Below are positions 62,211 through 64,000 of a stretch of 64,000 bases of DNA, one piece after another. The position numbers were made by a program, and so were the translations under genes. How positions within the stretch are numbered: position 1 is the first letter of the stretch; every line of letters starts with the position of its first letter. A model generated the notes under the pieces. That model worked only from the letters and a program-made list of their open reading frames with translations, was not told the DNA's origin and did not search any database. Origin of the DNA: Chloroflexota bacterium (GTDB lineage Bacteria; Chloroflexota; Dehalococcoidia; Lucifugimonadales; SAR202-VII-2); assembly GCA_003228115.1 (NCBI GenBank), contig QEVV01000002.1, positions 1-64,000 on the forward strand, in the 5' to 3' direction.

Positions 62211-62226
62211 CTCGCAACGACGAGAT
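62211..62226 (+). repeat. Solo end of the 46786 MITE/REP element
   Basis: CTCGCAACGACGAGAT (62211-62226) is the reverse complement of the element's left end (ATCTCGTCGTTGCGAG, 46786-46801) without a mismatch. It lies between the hydrolase remnant and the second cupin gene. Confidence 0.65.
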
Positions 62227-62241
62227 ATTTGGACTGACTCT

Positions 62242-63375
62242 CTACCGCCCGGCTCTCGCCCCCACATAGTCTCCCATCCGGGACTCCAGCCCACGCTTAG
62301 CCATCTCTTCTTCGAACAAGGCCAGTATGCGAGGGTCTTCCCCGTCGTACTCAATCTGACGGCCCCCGTCCTTGAGGGGCTTGTCGGCGGTGTCGTAGGC
62401 CCAGCGGCGGCCCTTCGTCACCGGATAGCGCATCCCTCCGAACCCCAGCGCCAGATAGCGAGCCGGAAACGAGGCTGTGTTGAAATGCTGGTGAAAGTGG
62501 TGCCCCGGCCCGTTGGCGAATATTGTGCCTGGCTTCCAATCCACCCGGATGGAGTCAATCGGGTTCTCGTCTTCCTCCCATAGCAACGTGTAGCCCTCTC
62601 CGGTCACGCACATGATGTTGACACCGGCCTCACTGGGCTTGCGATGGGCCTTCTTGTAGGTGCCCTGAGGAAACTCGGAAACGTGGGCGTGCAAGGTGCT
62701 CTCAGCCAAAATGATCTGGATGCTCTTTCCACCCGCTCCCCGTTCGGCCCAGGCCTGCAGTTCCAGCGACGCCAGGCTGGGAATGAACACCGATTCCCAT
62801 TGGTGCCGACCCTGCACGATGGAGCGAAACTTACCCTCGCCTCTGAAGAAGCTCTCATCCCCGTACCGATCATCAAACACGTAGGGGCAACCAAAGATGA
62901 AGTCACGGTTGTGGGTCAAGTTGAGATAGATGGGCAAACTAGTTTCAGCGTAGAGCCGTGCGGGCTGAGACCCGGAGCCGTTGAAGTGCTGATGGGGCGC
63001 ATTTAGCGGTATGGCAAACAGACTTCCAGGGCCCCACTCAAACGTCTCCGTTTTCCCTCCCGGCAACTCAATAGCGGTGGCGCCGTGACCCGAGGCCACA
63101 TACATCACCTCGTCGAACAAGTGTTGCTCGGGTTTGAGTTGTCCGCCCGCAGGTATCTCAACGAGGTATGAGTCGGCGTAATCGCCGGTGCCATCCAGTT
63201 GGATGTAGGCTCCCTGCCCGCCCAGCCTTTCCCACGGCTCCAGGGGCAACGTAAGGCAATCGACGCTGAACCCCGTAACGAATGGAATCCCTTCTTGCTC
63301 TATGAACTCCTTGTAGGAGTCCACAAGGTATAGCTTGCCAATTCCATTGTTGCTGTCGTCTGCGCCATCAGTCAT
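62242..63375 (-). CDS. Double-cupin domain protein, copy B
   Basis: A 377-residue bicupin related to the gene at 41015 over its whole length: PEQHLFDEVMYVASGHGA (first cupin), ERGAGGKSIQIILAES, TYKKAHRKPSEAGVNIMCVTGEGYTLLW and HHFHQHFN (second cupin). In the second metal site HHH of copy A is HRK here, so metal binding may differ. The start ATG follows AGGAG. Function is unknown; paralogue status suggests a family expansion typical of this kind of genome. Confidence 0.8.
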   Translation of the reverse strand: MTDGADDSNNGIGKLYLVDSYKEFIEQEGIPFVTGFSVDCLTLPLEPWERLGGQGAYIQLDGTGDYADSYLVEIPAGGQLKPEQHLFDEVMYVASGHGATAIELPGGKTETFEWGPGSLFAIPLNAPHQHFNGSGSQPARLYAETSLPIYLNLTHNRDFIFGCPYVFDDRYGDESFFRGEGKFRSIVQGRHQWESVFIPSLASLELQAWAERGAGGKSIQIILAESTLHAHVSEFPQGTYKKAHRKPSEAGVNIMCVTGEGYTLLWEEDENPIDSIRVDWKPGTIFANGPGHHFHQHFNTASFPARYLALGFGGMRYPVTKGRRWAYDTADKPLKDGGRQIEYDGEDPRILALFEEEMAKRGLESRMGDYVGARAGR

Positions 63376-63540
63376 GCGGGTTCTCCTTTCTCGCCCCGGT
63401 CGTTTGAGGGCGTTCTAATGTCGACCATCAAAGCGGTCTTCTTCTGTCGAGGCCGTTATTCTTGATGCAGGATAAGCAGCCCGCTGAAGTCAGTCAAACC
63501 AAAGGCAGTTCTTCTTTCATCCATGTCGATTCCGTTCACG

Positions 63541-63570
63541 CTGACAAAACGGATGGGCCGAAGGTATAGT
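63541..63570 (+). promoter_or_regulatory. Predicted promoter of the DUF2203 gene
   Basis: -35 CTGACA (63541-63546) and -10 TATAGT (63565-63570) with an 18-base spacer, 36 bases before the ATG at 63607. The -35 and -10 each match 5 of 6 consensus positions. Confidence 0.6.
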
Positions 63571-63606
63571 AGCCAGGCGACAGAATACTTCAAGGACCAT
63601 TCAAAA

Positions 63607-64000
63607 ATGCAGCAGCGTTACTTCACGCTCGACGCGGCCAACGAACTGTTGCCCTGGCTCCAGGGGGTTTTCGAGCGCGCTGGCCCCCTAGCCCCTCAGG
63701 CACGCCTGATAGAAGGTGAGTTGCGGGAGCTGTCCCGTAAGACCAGCTCGAACGGTGGGGGCAGTGTTCAGGAACAGATTCGCCAAAAGCGTCAGGAAGG
63801 CGAGGAGATCGGCAATCAGATCCGAGAGGCTCTCCAAGAGGTAATTGACGCTGGCATTGTAGTTCGCACGTTGGAAAGCGGACTCGTCGACTTCCCATGT
63901 TGGTGGGAAGGACGTGAAGTCTATCTCTGCTGGGTCGTGGGCGAAACCGAGATAGGCTACTGGCATGAAACCAACGCTGGATTCGCCGGGCGGCAACCGC
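63607..64000 (+). CDS. DUF2203 family protein, 3' end outside window
   Basis: The open frame from ATG 63607 to the window edge encodes about 131 residues: YFTLDAANELLPWL at the N-terminus and GLVDFPCWWEGREVYLCW, then GETEIGYWHETNAGFAGRQP. These are the diagnostic DUF2203 patterns. A coiled-coil-like middle (QEQIRQKRQEGEEIGNQIRE) is also typical. The family usually ends soon after the RQP motif, so only a few residues are missing. Function is unknown. Confidence 0.92.
   Translation, partial: MQQRYFTLDAANELLPWLQGVFERAGPLAPQARLIEGELRELSRKTSSNGGGSVQEQIRQKRQEGEEIGNQIREALQEVIDAGIVVRTLESGLVDFPCWWEGREVYLCWVVGETEIGYWHETNAGFAGRQP

Overview
The window is a GC-rich (about 60%) bacterial chromosome segment. 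It begins inside the 3' half of a 16S rRNA gene and is otherwise almost wholly protein-coding. The gene set suggests a member of Chloroflexota, most likely a Dehalococcoidia/SAR202-like lineage. The reasons are a 16S gene ended by its own terminator with no 23S following, a Thr/Pro-rich lipoprotein linker, and accessory genes dominated by amidohydrolase-2, CaiB/BaiF CoA-transferase, cupin and SDR families. This taxonomic call is inference; the rRNA fragment would settle it.

Layout. 1-5.1 kb: 16S 3' end, inositol-phosphatase-like enzyme, a small unknown ORF, a MerR-type regulator without a canonical start, an EamA transporter, and a kinase-like/DUF3090 pair. 5.1-12.7 kb (minus strand): phosphoglucose/phosphomannose isomerase, flippase-like protein, rsmG, a zinc-finger membrane protein, plsY, a PHP hydrolase, ymdB and rny. 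13-19.6 kb (plus): a methyl-cycle and methylthioadenosine salvage operon (mtnA, mtnP, rhodanese, an APH/P-loop kinase of unknown substrate, ahcY, metK), then a hairpin cluster and a phosphohexomutase. 21.5-27.4 kb (minus): gltB and glnA, the GS/GOGAT ammonia-assimilation pair.

27.7-34.7 kb: a MidA-like methyltransferase, then a biotin-dependent acyl-CoA carboxylase locus (carboxyltransferase, biotin carboxylase, biotin carrier). That locus is interrupted by a REP-associated tyrosine transposase (RAYT) with three copies of a palindrome, one of them inside its own reading frame. 34.8-46.8 kb: accessory catabolism (two amidohydrolases, a double-cupin protein, a CoA-transferase, an Asp-box protein, an SDR without its catalytic Ser and Tyr) and a cobalamin ABC importer behind a B12 riboswitch with an intrinsic terminator. 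47-51.8 kb: pheS and pheT, separated by a CADD-type protein (predicted self-sacrificing p-aminobenzoate synthase) and a HicBA toxin-antitoxin pair. 52-56 kb: a DprA-like protein and a phosphoribosyltransferase behind a phosphofructokinase and an aldolase. 56.3-64 kb: an acyl-CoA mutase large subunit with isobutyryl-CoA-mutase specificity residues, toxin-antitoxin-like remnants, rdgB, moaA, rnhA, moaC, a frameshifted metallo-beta-lactamase-fold gene, a second double-cupin protein, and the start of a DUF2203 gene.

Connections. B12 import would serve the B12-dependent mutase. The mutase, the acyl-CoA carboxylase and the CoA-transferase fit branched-chain or short-chain acyl-CoA catabolism. moaA and moaC feed molybdenum cofactor to enzymes such as the small sulfite-oxidase-like protein. 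Two genes (AbrB, MBL-fold) carry single-base frameshifts; these may be real decay or consensus errors. No CRISPR array, prophage, tRNA gene or recognised defence island was seen. The strongest leads for something undescribed are the RAYT locus, the DprA-PRTase pair, the CADD gene and the unknown kinase in the SAM operon.
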